The position numbers and the translations under genes are program-made. A stretch of 64,000 bases of DNA, from NCBI GenBank assembly GCA_965197565.1, contig CBDANK010000004.1:372001-436000 (forward strand), in the 5' to 3' direction. Positions 52,643 through 61,234 of the stretch are shown here, piece after piece (the first letter of the stretch is position 1; the number at the start of each line of letters is the position of its first letter). Under the pieces are notes generated by a model. The model was not told the origin of the DNA. It made no database searches and saw nothing but the letters and a program-made list of their open reading frames with translations. The DNA is from G963667675 sp965197565. GTDB lineage: Bacteria; Chloroflexota; Dehalococcoidia; Lucifugimonadales; UBA3495.

Positions 52643-54410
52643 CTAATCATCAAGCCAAGCGTCCTGGAACTTTACCCCGTTAATCCCCAACGGATGGGGT
52701 ATTGCGCCTCGCACGTTTTCGCGCACTCCGTAGAAGCTGGGCCTGAACGCCACGGAGATACGCGGCACGTCATCAATCAGCATACGCTGGATCTCGGCGT
52801 AGGTTGCTTTTTGGTCTTCAGGCTGCTCCCCCCTTGCCCTGAAAACCAGTTGGTCGAACTCTTCATTGACGTAACGGGGAGCATTCCAAGCCGAGTCGCT
52901 CAAGTTCTGGATGCTCAGTGCCTGGTCGGGAGTGGGCCGGGCGTTCCAATAAACAACGGTGAATGGCTTTACCGTCCAGACAACGTCCCAGAACCCGTCC
53001 GAAGATTCCCGCCTGACGTCGACCCGAATGCCCGCCGGGGCGGCGCTCTCTTTGAATGCCACCGCCAATTCTATCGCCCCTGCGAACACGTCGGCTGTGT
53101 GTAGGACGACGTCGATCCCATCCGGGTAGCCGGCCTCCGCCAACAGTGCCTTGGCCGCTTCTGGGTTGTAGTCCGGGGGTTTATGCTCGGGCGAAAAGAG
53201 GGGGTGGCTGGGGTGGATGGGGTGGTCATAGGCGATGCTGCCCCGTCCCAGGAAGGCCGCTTGAAGGATGGTTTCCCGGTCCGTAGCCAGTTGGAAGGCC
53301 TTGCGCACCAGCTTGTTGTCGAAAGGCGGCATGTCGGTGCGCATCGGCAGCCCAATCCAGCTAAAGCTGGTGTTTTCTATCACCACCGTGCTGGGATGGG
53401 CTTCGATACTGGCTACGCTCTGAGTTTCCAGGTCATATACCACATCAACGTCGCCGCTTTTGAGGGCCTCGGCCCGGGTTGCAGGCTCGGGGATCAACTG
53501 GATGACTAACTCATCCAGGTAGGGGGTGCCCTCCTCCCAGTAGTCCTCGTTCCGCACCATCGTCGTGCGTTCGCCCGGCAGGTGCTCCTCAATCTTGAAG
53601 GGCCCGGTGCCGAACTCCTCTAGGACCAGCCTCGAGACATCCACGTCGGCGGGAAGAATCCGCGATTGGAAGAGGGAAAAGGAGGGCAAGAAGAAGCTGT
53701 TGGGACCGATGAGGTCAAAGCGGACCGTGTAATCGTCGATGGCGACTATTTCCTTGATCGTTGATGCGAATGTGGACCGTATCGGAGAGTCCAGGATGGG
53801 GTCCAGCAGCCGGTTGAAGGTGAAGACCACGTCCTCCGCCTTGAAGTCCTTTCCGTGGTGGAACTTCACCCCCTCGCGCAGGTGGAAGGTATAGGACGAG
53901 AGGTCCTCGTTGGCCTCCCAGGAGACGGCCAGCTCCGGCTTCACCGAGAGGTCCTCCTGGATCATGAGCAGGTTGTCGTAGGTTGCTTGTTGGATGATGA
54001 TGTCAGGGTCGGCCAAGACCAGGGCCGGGTCCAGGGTCACGTGGTCCGCGAATATCGCCACCGTCAGACTGCCCCCGTACTTGGGGCCTTCAGCCTGTAC
54101 GGTCTCCTCGACGTCCTGGACATCTTCGACAGCCTCGGTGGTCGAGTCCTCCTCACTGGAGGTGAGCTCGGTCAGTGCGGCAACGCCCTCTTCGACGGCC
54201 TCGACGGCTGCGGCAGCCTGCGGCAGCGGCAGCGGCAGCAGCGGCCTCGGCTTCGGCGGCAACCTCGGCGGCCGAGTCTTCGGCGGCGCCGGACGCGGGG
54301 GCCTCGGTGGCCTCGCCGCCGCCGCCGCAGGCCACGACGAAGAGGACCGACGCCATCGCCACGGCGAGCAGTATCAGAAGCGGATGCAGACTAGCTGCCT
54401 TTGGTTTCAT
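52643..54410 (-). CDS. Family-5 ABC solute-binding lipoprotein 2 (frameshifted in linker)
   Basis: Starts at 54410 with MKPKAASLHPLLILLAVAMA and lipobox VVAC, then an Ala/Glu-rich linker. The frame is lost in a poly-Ala stretch near 54217; removing one G there joins it to the frame VEAVEEGVAALTEL, which then continues as an intact SBP_bac_5 protein (GGSLTVAIFADHVTLDPALV to GVKFQDAWLDD). About 588 residues when joined. The GC-rich repetitive linker is prone both to slippage and to sequencing error. Same family as the genes at 37705 and 59207; no transporter partners nearby. Confidence 0.9.
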
Positions 54411-54799
54411 GACGGTCTCCTTTTGGGCGACTTACAAGGATAGTTTTGGGAAGCTATGCGGGGATACACATACATATTACACCAACGGACCCCTATTCAG
54501 TGGTCGGCTAGTGCCCGGAGTCTCAGCGGGGAAGGCTACCAGACCCCCCAGGGTTTGTCAACCAGCATTCAGGGCGGGAGGGAGGGTCAAAACTCAAACT
54601 GAGACCCGGAATGACCATTTCTGCCGGGGGGATTTGGTAGAATAAGGGCCATAAACGAAGAGAAAGAAGCTGAGAGGGTCGGAGTGGCTTCTGACGGTAT
54701 GGCAGCGATCTCCGGTCTTGTGACAGTTATCTTGAGAATCGGAGCGTAGGCAAACCTATCACCCCACGCCCGATAGGCTTTCGCGGGGAGCAATCATCT
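54411..54799. other. Intergenic, no confident feature
   Basis: About 390 bp holding the promoter side of solute-binding protein gene 2. Unlike the other two paralogues, no GTGA-N6-TCAC site or TTGACA is visible. Confidence 0.35.
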
Positions 54800-54940
54800 A
54801 TGGCTTGGCCTATACCAATCGCGTTAATATTCAAGAAAATACTTGCAGGAATCTTGACTGGCCCCACTGTACGTGAAGCCGAGGAAAGGTATAAGAAAGC
54901 GGAAGAAGAACGGCGTAAGGCTGAAGCGGAGGTAAGATAG
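54800..54940 (+). CDS. Tiny charged-helix protein
   Basis: 46 residues (MAWPIPIALIFKKILAGILT, then a highly charged helix with REAEERYKKAEEERRKAEAE). A short hydrophobic N-terminus followed by a likely coiled coil. GGGGAG lies about 10 bp upstream of the ATG. Function unknown; a membrane-anchored coiled coil is the simplest reading. Confidence 0.4.
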   Translation: MAWPIPIALIFKKILAGILTGPTVREAEERYKKAEEERRKAEAEVR

Positions 54941-55037
54941 CCAAAGAGCGCCAGCAAACGCGGGATAGCGGGGTTTGACCCACCCCGGTTGCCAGGACAG
55001 CCCAAAAGGACCGGAGTACGCTAGAAGAGGACGGCAA

Positions 55038-55301
55038 ATGCTAACGTGGAGACAGCTCAAACTTGGCTTGGCCGGGTTGATAATTCCTGGAATCTTACTG
55101 CTGGCCGCTTGCGGCGGCGGTCCATCGCCGACAGCGACTTTAGAACCGACTTTCACCCCGAAGCCGACGCCAACTTTAACTCCAACGCCCACCCCGGAGC
55201 CGACGCCCACAGCAACGCCGTCTATAGCGGAACAGGCCGAGGCCCTGTCGGGAGAGATATTCGACACGCTCAGCCAAGCACTGGGAGGGGGGAATCCTTA
55301 G
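55038..55301 (+). CDS. Small lipoprotein with Thr-Pro linker (frameshifted)
   Basis: 87 residues from ATG 55038. Signal peptide with lipobox LAAC, then a long Thr-Pro linker and IAEQAEALSGEIFDTLSQAL. The frame stops just after a G6 tract (55287-55292). One added G would continue it as ESLDDLAALAEIGGEATEEV and LCDVAAGEYEPYLALENLVD to a stop at 55468, giving about 145 residues with paired Cys. Either an indel error or a phase-variable tract. Confidence 0.65.
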   Translation: MLTWRQLKLGLAGLIIPGILLLAACGGGPSPTATLEPTFTPKPTPTLTPTPTPEPTPTATPSIAEQAEALSGEIFDTLSQALGGGNP

Positions 55302-55439
55302 ATGATCTTGCCGCTCTTGCGGAAATAGGCGGAGAGGCGACCGAAGAAGTAATTAAACAATTATGCGACGTTGCCGCCGGCGAGTACGAACCGTACTTGG
55401 CTTTGGAGAACTTAGTGGATGGCTTTGTCGTACAGACCG

Positions 55440-55877
55440 CTATTCGGGGTTTCTGCGCGGCGCGTTAACCCTGCTTCGGATCTTCCCTCGAACCCATGTC
55501 TCTAATTTGCTCAACCCATGTTCGCTAAGCCAGTGCGTCGCCATAATAGGAACGATGACAAACCCGAATACGCCTATCCCGGCAACAGCTACGGCTGCGA
55601 TAATTAGCGAAAAGCCGGGTTCGGTGTCGAATATTATCTCTTTGGCCCAGCCGAAGATGCCTAGCATAAGCAGTCCGGCCAGCATAATCCAGTCTCGGGT
55701 TGCTGCGTCAGCCCTCAGCGCGTTGGAAATCACATAGGACGCGAACAGCAACGTCCCGATGTAGCCAATCAGGTTAATCAGCGGGTCGTCATACGCGGTA
55801 AACCGTCCCCATATAGCAAACGCCCCGGCAATCCATAGACCGGCCAAGCAGATGCGGCGCAAATTGGAAAATGGCAC
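55440..55877 (-). CDS. Four-helix membrane protein
   Basis: 145 residues. Hydrophobic helices at about 8-24, 35-55, 65-82 and 88-112, then a basic tail (LETWVRGKIRSRVNAPRRN). No motif recognised. Its end overlaps the extended reading of the lipoprotein on the other strand. Confidence 0.6.
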   Translation of the reverse strand: MPFSNLRRICLAGLWIAGAFAIWGRFTAYDDPLINLIGYIGTLLFASYVISNALRADAATRDWIMLAGLLMLGIFGWAKEIIFDTEPGFSLIIAAVAVAGIGVFGFVIVPIMATHWLSEHGLSKLETWVRGKIRSRVNAPRRNPE

Positions 55878-55921
55878 ACTCTCTGAGTAAGAACGCTTTA
55901 ATCAAGTAAGAACCCTAGTCG

Positions 55922-56308
55922 TCACCGCAGTCGCGCACCGGCAATAGCCAGAATCGCGCTGACGTGTTGCTGAACATCAAGCCTACTCTTGCGGTCCCAC
56001 CACGTCACGGCTTTCACTTCCCGTCGGTTGGAGACCGGCGTTCCGCTGGCCCTAGCAAAGAATATCTGGTGCGAGGCCACTGACCCGGCATAGTACCCAA
56101 GAAACTCCGGCTCTCCAATAACCAACCCCGTCTCCTCTGCAACTTCGAGTTTTGCCCGGCTGCTTGGTTTCTCACTTCCTTCGATGTGGCCCCCAGGCAG
56201 CGCCCACTCCCGCTGGCGGTTGTGCTTGACCAGCAGGATATGTCCTTCAGTGTTCGCGACAACGGCAGTAGCCCTAGCGTAGAGTTGCTTCTGGCGCTTG
56301 CGCTTCAT
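55922..56308 (-). CDS. Nudix hydrolase
   Basis: 128 residues. Nudix box read as GGHIEGSEKPSSRAKLEVAE followed by ETGL. The Arg of the REUXEE core is Leu, while the metal-binding Glu residues are kept. N-terminal strands RATAVVANTEGHILLVKHN and REWALPGG are standard. Hydrolyses a nucleoside diphosphate derivative; substrate unknown. Confidence 0.85.
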   Translation of the reverse strand: MKRKRQKQLYARATAVVANTEGHILLVKHNRQREWALPGGHIEGSEKPSSRAKLEVAEETGLVIGEPEFLGYYAGSVASHQIFFARASGTPVSNRREVKAVTWWDRKSRLDVQQHVSAILAIAGARLR

Positions 56309-56344
56309 GTTCTGCCTCCTTGCGATAGGTGAGATAGCGGAACC

Positions 56345-56710
56345 CTATCTACCGGCCGGGATATGGTCCAAGCCGATTTCAAACGTCACCAAGCTTTCTT
56401 CTACTTCTTCTACAGTGATGAGCGCATTTCTAAGGCTACCGATGTTGTCAGGGTAGTAGGTCCTTAGCAGTTTTGCTTTGACGCCATCAGCGACAGGAGC
56501 TCGTATAGAGACCTTCCAATAGGGAATATCAGTGGGCTTAACGTCCTTTCCGTAAACTTCTATGGGAGTGGCGCAGAACGGCGCGATCTTCGCGCCGGGA
56601 GCGAACCTGAGAGAGCCTATCCAAGTGTCGTTGACGTAAAGGCCAAACCAGCGACCAACTTCGTCTGTCTCTTCGGCAGATACCCGTAGAGTGTGTTGTC
56701 CTTCCCCCAT
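56345..56710 (-). CDS. Hypothetical protein
   Basis: 121 residues, MGEGQHTLRVSAEETDEVGR. Predicted mostly beta: GRWFGLYVNDTWIGSLRF, VYGKDVKPTDIPYWKVSIRA. No signal peptide, no recognised family. It lies just upstream of the Nudix gene on the same strand (36 bp), so they may be co-transcribed. Confidence 0.5.
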   Translation of the reverse strand: MGEGQHTLRVSAEETDEVGRWFGLYVNDTWIGSLRFAPGAKIAPFCATPIEVYGKDVKPTDIPYWKVSIRAPVADGVKAKLLRTYYPDNIGSLRNALITVEEVEESLVTFEIGLDHIPAGR

Positions 56711-56739
56711 GAGTTTTGACCTTCCATCAGCACGGAGGG

Positions 56740-56900
56740 AGGGCTATCGCACTAGAAACAACCCATCCGTCACTCCGGCGAAAGCCGGAGTCCAGAGGCC
56801 GCTATGCGGGTGATTGCCGTGACAGCATTGGTGAATTAGGGGCCTGGATTCCTGCCTTCGCAGGAATGACAGGACAATTCAGTCCAAATACGATAGCCCT
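56740..56900. repeat. Interspersed repeat family B, copy 2
   Basis: Inverse-orientation copy of 30819-30982, with ends AGGGCTATCGC and CGATAGCCCT and the same two hairpins. It begins a 700-bp stretch made almost only of repeats. Confidence 0.85.
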
Positions 56901-56908
56901 GAGCATGG

Positions 56909-57010
56909 ATAACTGTTCAGAGTTGGTAAGCGCACTGACAGGGAACCGCTCATCCTGAGCGCAGCGCAGCGGAGTCGAAGGACCAGTTCCCCTCAAATCT
57001 GAACAGTTAC
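56909..57010. repeat. Family A repeat, short form
   Basis: Ends ATAACTGTTCAG and CTGAACAGTTAC around the GCTCATCCTGAGCGCAGC core. Lies 8 bp after the family B copy. Confidence 0.8.
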
Positions 57011-57015
57011 CAGCA

Positions 57016-57180
57016 CGGAGACCTTTGCATACCCCCAACCATGTCATTCCGACCGGAGGGAGGAATCTAAGGCGTTGGGCCAGAGTCGTCTCGTAGATCC
57101 AGCTACAGACCTAGCGTTCGGAATGACATGGTTGGGGGTAGGAATGACAGGTTGGGCGACCAGTTACGCAAAGGTCTCCG
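57016..57180. repeat. Interspersed repeat family D
   Basis: About 165 bp with inverted ends CGGAGACCTTTGC / GCAAAGGTCTCCG and a large internal inverted repeat (CCCCCAACCATGTCATTCCG / CGGAATGACATGGTTGGGGG). A partial third end, TGCAAAGGTCTCAGCACGG, follows near 57241. Confidence 0.75.
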
Positions 57181-57268
57181 TTCGCGGGAGTGACGGCGAA
57201 GAGTGCGCAGCCCATTTTCAGGGCAATGGCATGTGAGTTATGCAAAGGTCTCAGCACGGCGCCAGGGC

Positions 57269-57455
57269 GTAAGTGTTCAGAGTTGAGGAGTTATTCCGGC
57301 CCTCCGAACCCGTCACTCCGGCGAAGGCCGGAGTCTAGGGAGTCCTTGCTAGGAGCTTGGCGGTTAATTCAAGGCTTTCCGCGGCTGGGTTTTCCTGGGT
57401 CCCGGCCTGCGCCGGGACGACGGAGGTGAGTCACCCCATCAGTCTGAACACTTAC
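57269..57455. repeat. Family A repeat, long form, copy 2
   Basis: Inverse-orientation copy of 1419-1606 with ends GTAAGTGTTCAG and CTGAACACTTAC. The two long copies are about 56 kb apart. Confidence 0.8.
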
Positions 57456-57642
57456 TCAGGACCGCGCCAGGGCCCATCAGAGTGACAGCCCGTGGGGTAT
57501 GGCTTATACTACCGGCCTGAATGACGCGGCGCTCCTGGCGTTCCGGCCGCCCCAAGCCGGCCACTAGGTGAACCTTCGCAGGCCCGTAGCCCGTATAGCC
57601 GTTTTTCCCGACAAAGAGGCGTGAGCTAGCACGGTGTGCCCG

Positions 57643-58296
57643 ATGCGCAGGATTCGAGAGGGCTTGTTTTCACTGCGGGCCGGGTTAATCGCGGGGTCGG
57701 CCGCCGCCATTGTGGCCGCGCTGGTGAACCTCCCGCTGCACTCCCCCAGCGATGCCTACATTAACAGCGCCACAGTAATGATAGGCTCGTTGGCTACGGG
57801 CCTGGGCGCCGGATTGGCTTGGGCGCTTCTGGGCCGGGCGCCGGGCCTGCGGTCCTACCACCCTGCCGTTTTCGGAGTTTGTATGGTTCTGGCCTCGGGA
57901 CTGGTGTCCCTCATCGCCTGGCTGGCCGAATCGCAAGTGGACCGTGCCGTCTCTTACTTAGTGCCTTTGGCAGTCCTGGTATTTGGCATAACCGGGAGTC
58001 TAACCTTTCTCTTGCTGCGCATACCCCAAGTACTGGCGTGGCGGGTTGTCTTGATTGCGGTCATAATAGCGGCGGGGCTGGGCATTGGGTTGGCGGGGCA
58101 AGGCGACCAGAAAGGCGGCGGCCTGGAATTGCCGCCTAGGGCCATGACCGAGGTTAGCCTTGAGACTTTTTTTGAACAAACAACTATCGGAGCGGGAAAC
58201 AATGAGACAAGGGAGTGTCCGCACAGTCTGGACGTTATTGGCCGTGGTTTGTCTATCTCTGGCTGTGTTGGCTCCAACGGCTTGCGGCGGCGATGA
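57643..58296 (+). CDS. Four-helix membrane protein with soluble C-terminus
   Basis: About 217 residues from ATG 57643 (GTG 57634 is possible). Helices near 10-28, 40-62, 70-90, 100-118 and perhaps 122-146, then a soluble tail. Its last 95 bp overlap the next gene in another frame, so the real end may be earlier or an indel may be present. No family recognised. Confidence 0.5.
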   Translation: MRRIREGLFSLRAGLIAGSAAAIVAALVNLPLHSPSDAYINSATVMIGSLATGLGAGLAWALLGRAPGLRSYHPAVFGVCMVLASGLVSLIAWLAESQVDRAVSYLVPLAVLVFGITGSLTFLLLRIPQVLAWRVVLIAVIIAAGLGIGLAGQGDQKGGGLELPPRAMTEVSLETFFEQTTIGAGNNETRECPHSLDVIGRGLSISGCVGSNGLRRR

Positions 58297-59029
58297 TCAG
58301 GCCCCCGGACCCACCACGGACTCTCAGGTCCCTCAAGCGAGTCCCCCGGCGACCGAAACTGTTGCGGCCCCGACTGCCGCAAGCCAAGAGACCGAGGTAG
58401 CGTCGCCAGCGCACACCGAAGCGCCGACAGATGTCCCTACGCCAGCGGCCACGGAAGCGCCCTCGCCAATGCCCGAAGTCCAGAAAGGTCCAAGAAAGAC
58501 CGGGGAGTATGAGAACATAAACTTTGTCGTTTCCGAGGGTTCCGAGGCTACCTTCACGGTGGAGGAAAAGTTGGCGAGGCTGCCCTTGCCCAACGACGCG
58601 GTGATGCGCACCAGTGCGCTTTCCGGGGAAGTGCGCCTCGACGGCAGACCGTCGGAGGTTCGAATTGACCTACACCAACTCTCCAGCGATCAGTCGTACC
58701 GGGATAGGTACGTTAGGAACCGGATGTTTCCCGGCACGCCCGTTGCTACTTTTGTGGTGGACAACACCGGGCCGGCGCCTCAAGGTCTAGCGGAAGGCCA
58801 AGAGGTGACGACTCAGGTGGCCGGATCCTTGCAAATTCGGGATATTACGGTGCCGCTGGTGTTCGACGTAGAGGCGCGGGACGATGGCGAGATCATGTAT
58901 ATTGTGGGTCGCACCACTTTCACCTGGGACCAAATGGACATCCCTACGCCCACGGCTGCGGTTGTGGTCAGTATCGAGGATGAGGTCCGCGTGGAGGTGC
59001 TGCTGGCACTAGTCCCCGAACAAACCTAG
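58202..59029 (+). CDS. YceI-like lipoprotein
   Basis: 275 residues from ATG 58202. Lipobox PTAC near residue 28, a Thr-Ala-Pro-Glu linker, then a YceI-type lipocalin fold: NINFVVSEGSEATFTVEEKL, MRTSALSGEVRLDG, DRYVRNRMFPGTPVATFVVD and GSLQIRDITVPLVFDVEARD. YceI proteins bind isoprenoid-like lipids or amphiphiles outside the membrane. The preceding gene overlaps it by 95 bp. Confidence 0.85.
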   Translation: MRQGSVRTVWTLLAVVCLSLAVLAPTACGGDDQAPGPTTDSQVPQASPPATETVAAPTAASQETEVASPAHTEAPTDVPTPAATEAPSPMPEVQKGPRKTGEYENINFVVSEGSEATFTVEEKLARLPLPNDAVMRTSALSGEVRLDGRPSEVRIDLHQLSSDQSYRDRYVRNRMFPGTPVATFVVDNTGPAPQGLAEGQEVTTQVAGSLQIRDITVPLVFDVEARDDGEIMYIVGRTTFTWDQMDIPTPTAAVVVSIEDEVRVEVLLALVPEQT

Positions 59030-59046
59030 TAGTCAAACTGAGACAC

Positions 59047-59184
59047 GTAACTGTTCAGAGTTGGTCAGCACACTAACACGCGGAACCCCGCATCCTGAGC
59101 GCAGCGCAGCGGAGCACAACCCCTCATCCTGAGCGCAGCGCAGCGGAGTCGAAGGACGGCTTCCCCTCAAATCTGAATAGTTAC
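59047..59184. repeat. Family A repeat with internal duplication
   Basis: Ends GTAACTGTTCAG and CTGAATAGTTAC. The core CATCCTGAGCGCAGCGCAG is present twice, about 30 bp apart, making this copy longer than the 101-bp ones. Confidence 0.78.
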
Positions 59185-59206
59185 TGAGACACCGCCAAGA
59201 CGACGC

Positions 59207-60953
59207 CTAATCGTCAAGCCAGGCGTCTTGGATTAGTCCCCAGCCCAAGGGGTGGGGGTCGGCGTTTCGCACGTCCTTGCGGGCGCCGTATAGCCAGGGC
59301 GTGAACGCCGGGATAATACGCGGCACGTCGTCTACCAGCATCCGCTGGATTTCGGCGTAGCTCTCCTTCTGCCCCTTCCTGCCCCCTGGCCTTTTCCATC
59401 AGAGCGTCCAGTTCCTTGTTTTTGTAACGCGGCGCATTCCAAGCGGCTTCGCTATGGTACTGGATGCTCAGGGCTTGGTCCGGATTGGCCCGGCCGAACC
59501 AGCGGGTCATGCTAAAGTTTTTTACCATCCAGTACTCGTCCCAGTACAGGTCCGAGGACACCCGCTGGATGTTGACCCGGATACCCGCCGGCGCGGCGGT
59601 CTCTCGGAAGGCCACCGCCATGTCGGTCATCCCGGCTCCGGCGTCGGAGGTGTACAGGTCGACGTCGATACCGTCGGGGTAGCCGGCCTGCTCCAGCAAC
59701 TGTTTGGCCAGCTCGATGTTGTACTCCGGGGGTTCATACTGGGGCGCGAAGAGAGGGTCATTGGGCGGAATGGGGTGGTCGTTGGCGTTGGCCCCCAGCC
59801 CCAGGAAGGCCGCTTGCCGCATGAAGTCCCGGTCTGTGGCGGCTTGGAAGGCCTGCCGCACCAGCTTGTTGTCGAAGGGCGGGTATCTCACGTCCATGAC
59901 CAGACCAACCCAGGAAAGGGCCGCCTTGGCCAACACCGTGGTGTCGGGATGGGACTCCAGGTCGGCGACGCTCTGCACTTCCAGGTTGAATATCAGGTCT
60001 ATGTCGCCGCTCTTCAGTGCCTCAGCCCGGGTTGCCGGCTCGGCGATCATCAGGAGAACGAGCTCATCCAGGTAGGGCTTGCCCTCCTCCCAGTAGTTGG
60101 GGTTCCGCACCATCGTGGCCCGTACCCCCGGATCGAAGTCCACTAGGACGAAGGGCCCGGTGCCGAAGGTCTCCAGGGTCAGCCGTTCGATATCCACGTC
60201 GGAGGGAAGGATACGCGCTTGGTAGACCGAGAAGTAGCTGGGGAAGAAGGCGTTGGGGCCGTTCAGGTCGAAGCGGACGGTGTGGTCGTCAATGATGACC
60301 ATGTCCTTGATGACCTCGAAGGTGGCCCGGACCGGAGAGTCCAGCACCGGGTCCACCAACCGGGTAAAGGTGAAGACCACGTCCTCCGCCGTGAACTCCT
60401 TCCCCTCGATGATTTCTCCGTCTTCAGCGTAGTAGAAGTTCACTCCCTTGCGCAGGTGGAAGGTCCAGGACGAGTTGTCCTCGTTGGCCTCCCAAGAGGT
60501 GGCCAGCTCCGGCTTCACCGAAAGGTCCTGTTGGATCATCAGTAGGTTGTCATAGACTTGCTGGCTGAGGACGATGTCACTATCGGCCCAGAGGATAGGC
60601 GGGTCCAGGGTCCGGAAGTCGGCAAATATCCCCATGGTCAGGGTGCCGCCGTACTTCGCCTCTCCCTCCTCACTAGCCTCGGGGGCTTGGGCCAGCTCTT
60701 CCTCCTCAGCTACTTCAGCGACCTCAGCCCGTCCGGCGATCTCTTCCTCTTCCAGCCCGGCGACCTCTTCCTCCTCGACAGCCTCGGGGACCTCTTCCTC
60801 CTCGGCGGCCTCGGGGACCTGGGCCTCCTCGGCGGCCTCCGGGGCTTGAGTGGCCTCGCCGCCGCCGCCGCAAGCCGCGACGAAGAGGACCGACGCCATC
60901 GCCACAGCGAGCAGGACCAGAAGCGGATGCAGAGTAGCTATCTTAGACCTCAT
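59207..60953 (-). CDS. Family-5 ABC solute-binding lipoprotein 3 (frameshifted near C-terminus)
   Basis: From ATG 60953 after GGAGAGGGTT: MRSKIATLHPLLVLLAVAMA, lipobox VAAC, then an unusually long acidic low-complexity linker of Glu, Val and Ala, then SBP_bac_5 (YGGTLTMGIFADFRTLDPPI). Near 59378 one extra G breaks the frame after LMEKARGQ. The correct continuation is GQKESYAEIQRMLVDDV to LIQDAWLDD with its stop at 59207-59210. About 582 residues. The long frame starting at 61043 would run into the operator and is not used. Confidence 0.9.
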
Positions 60954-60996
60954 AACCCTCTCCTTCCCTACTAATTGATAGTTTGTATTATCGGTC

Positions 60997-61044
60997 ACGT
61001 TAAATCGATATGTTTGGTTTGTCAATATTGTGCTAAATTTCACA
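60997..61044 (-). promoter_or_regulatory. CRP/FNR-like operator and promoter of solute-binding protein gene 3
   Basis: Read on the minus strand: TGTGAAATTTAGCACA (61029-61044), then ATA, then TTGACA (61020-61025), with a weak -10 (TAACGT) 17 bp on. The block GTGAAAT-N5-CACAATATTGACAA matches the one before gene 37705. A TATTACGTAAT palindrome lies further upstream, near 61105. Confidence 0.6.
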
Positions 61045-61234
61045 CTCTAACCGGCTTATATACGGTTTTATGATTTGACTTACAGTATTTTTTGCTTATA
61101 TATTACGTAATACGTAATTATGCTGCACTCATCAGAAGTAAGCACAGATAAGGGCGAGCAGAATACGTTACATCGGGTCAGACTAAGGGACCGCTGTGCA
61201 CTGTGTTGTTACAGAGGGGTAGATTGGAACTGAG

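Noticed and set aside
54824..55267. Gly/Val-rich minus-strand frame of 147 codons
   Set aside because: Mirror of the lipoprotein Thr-Pro linker on the plus strand.
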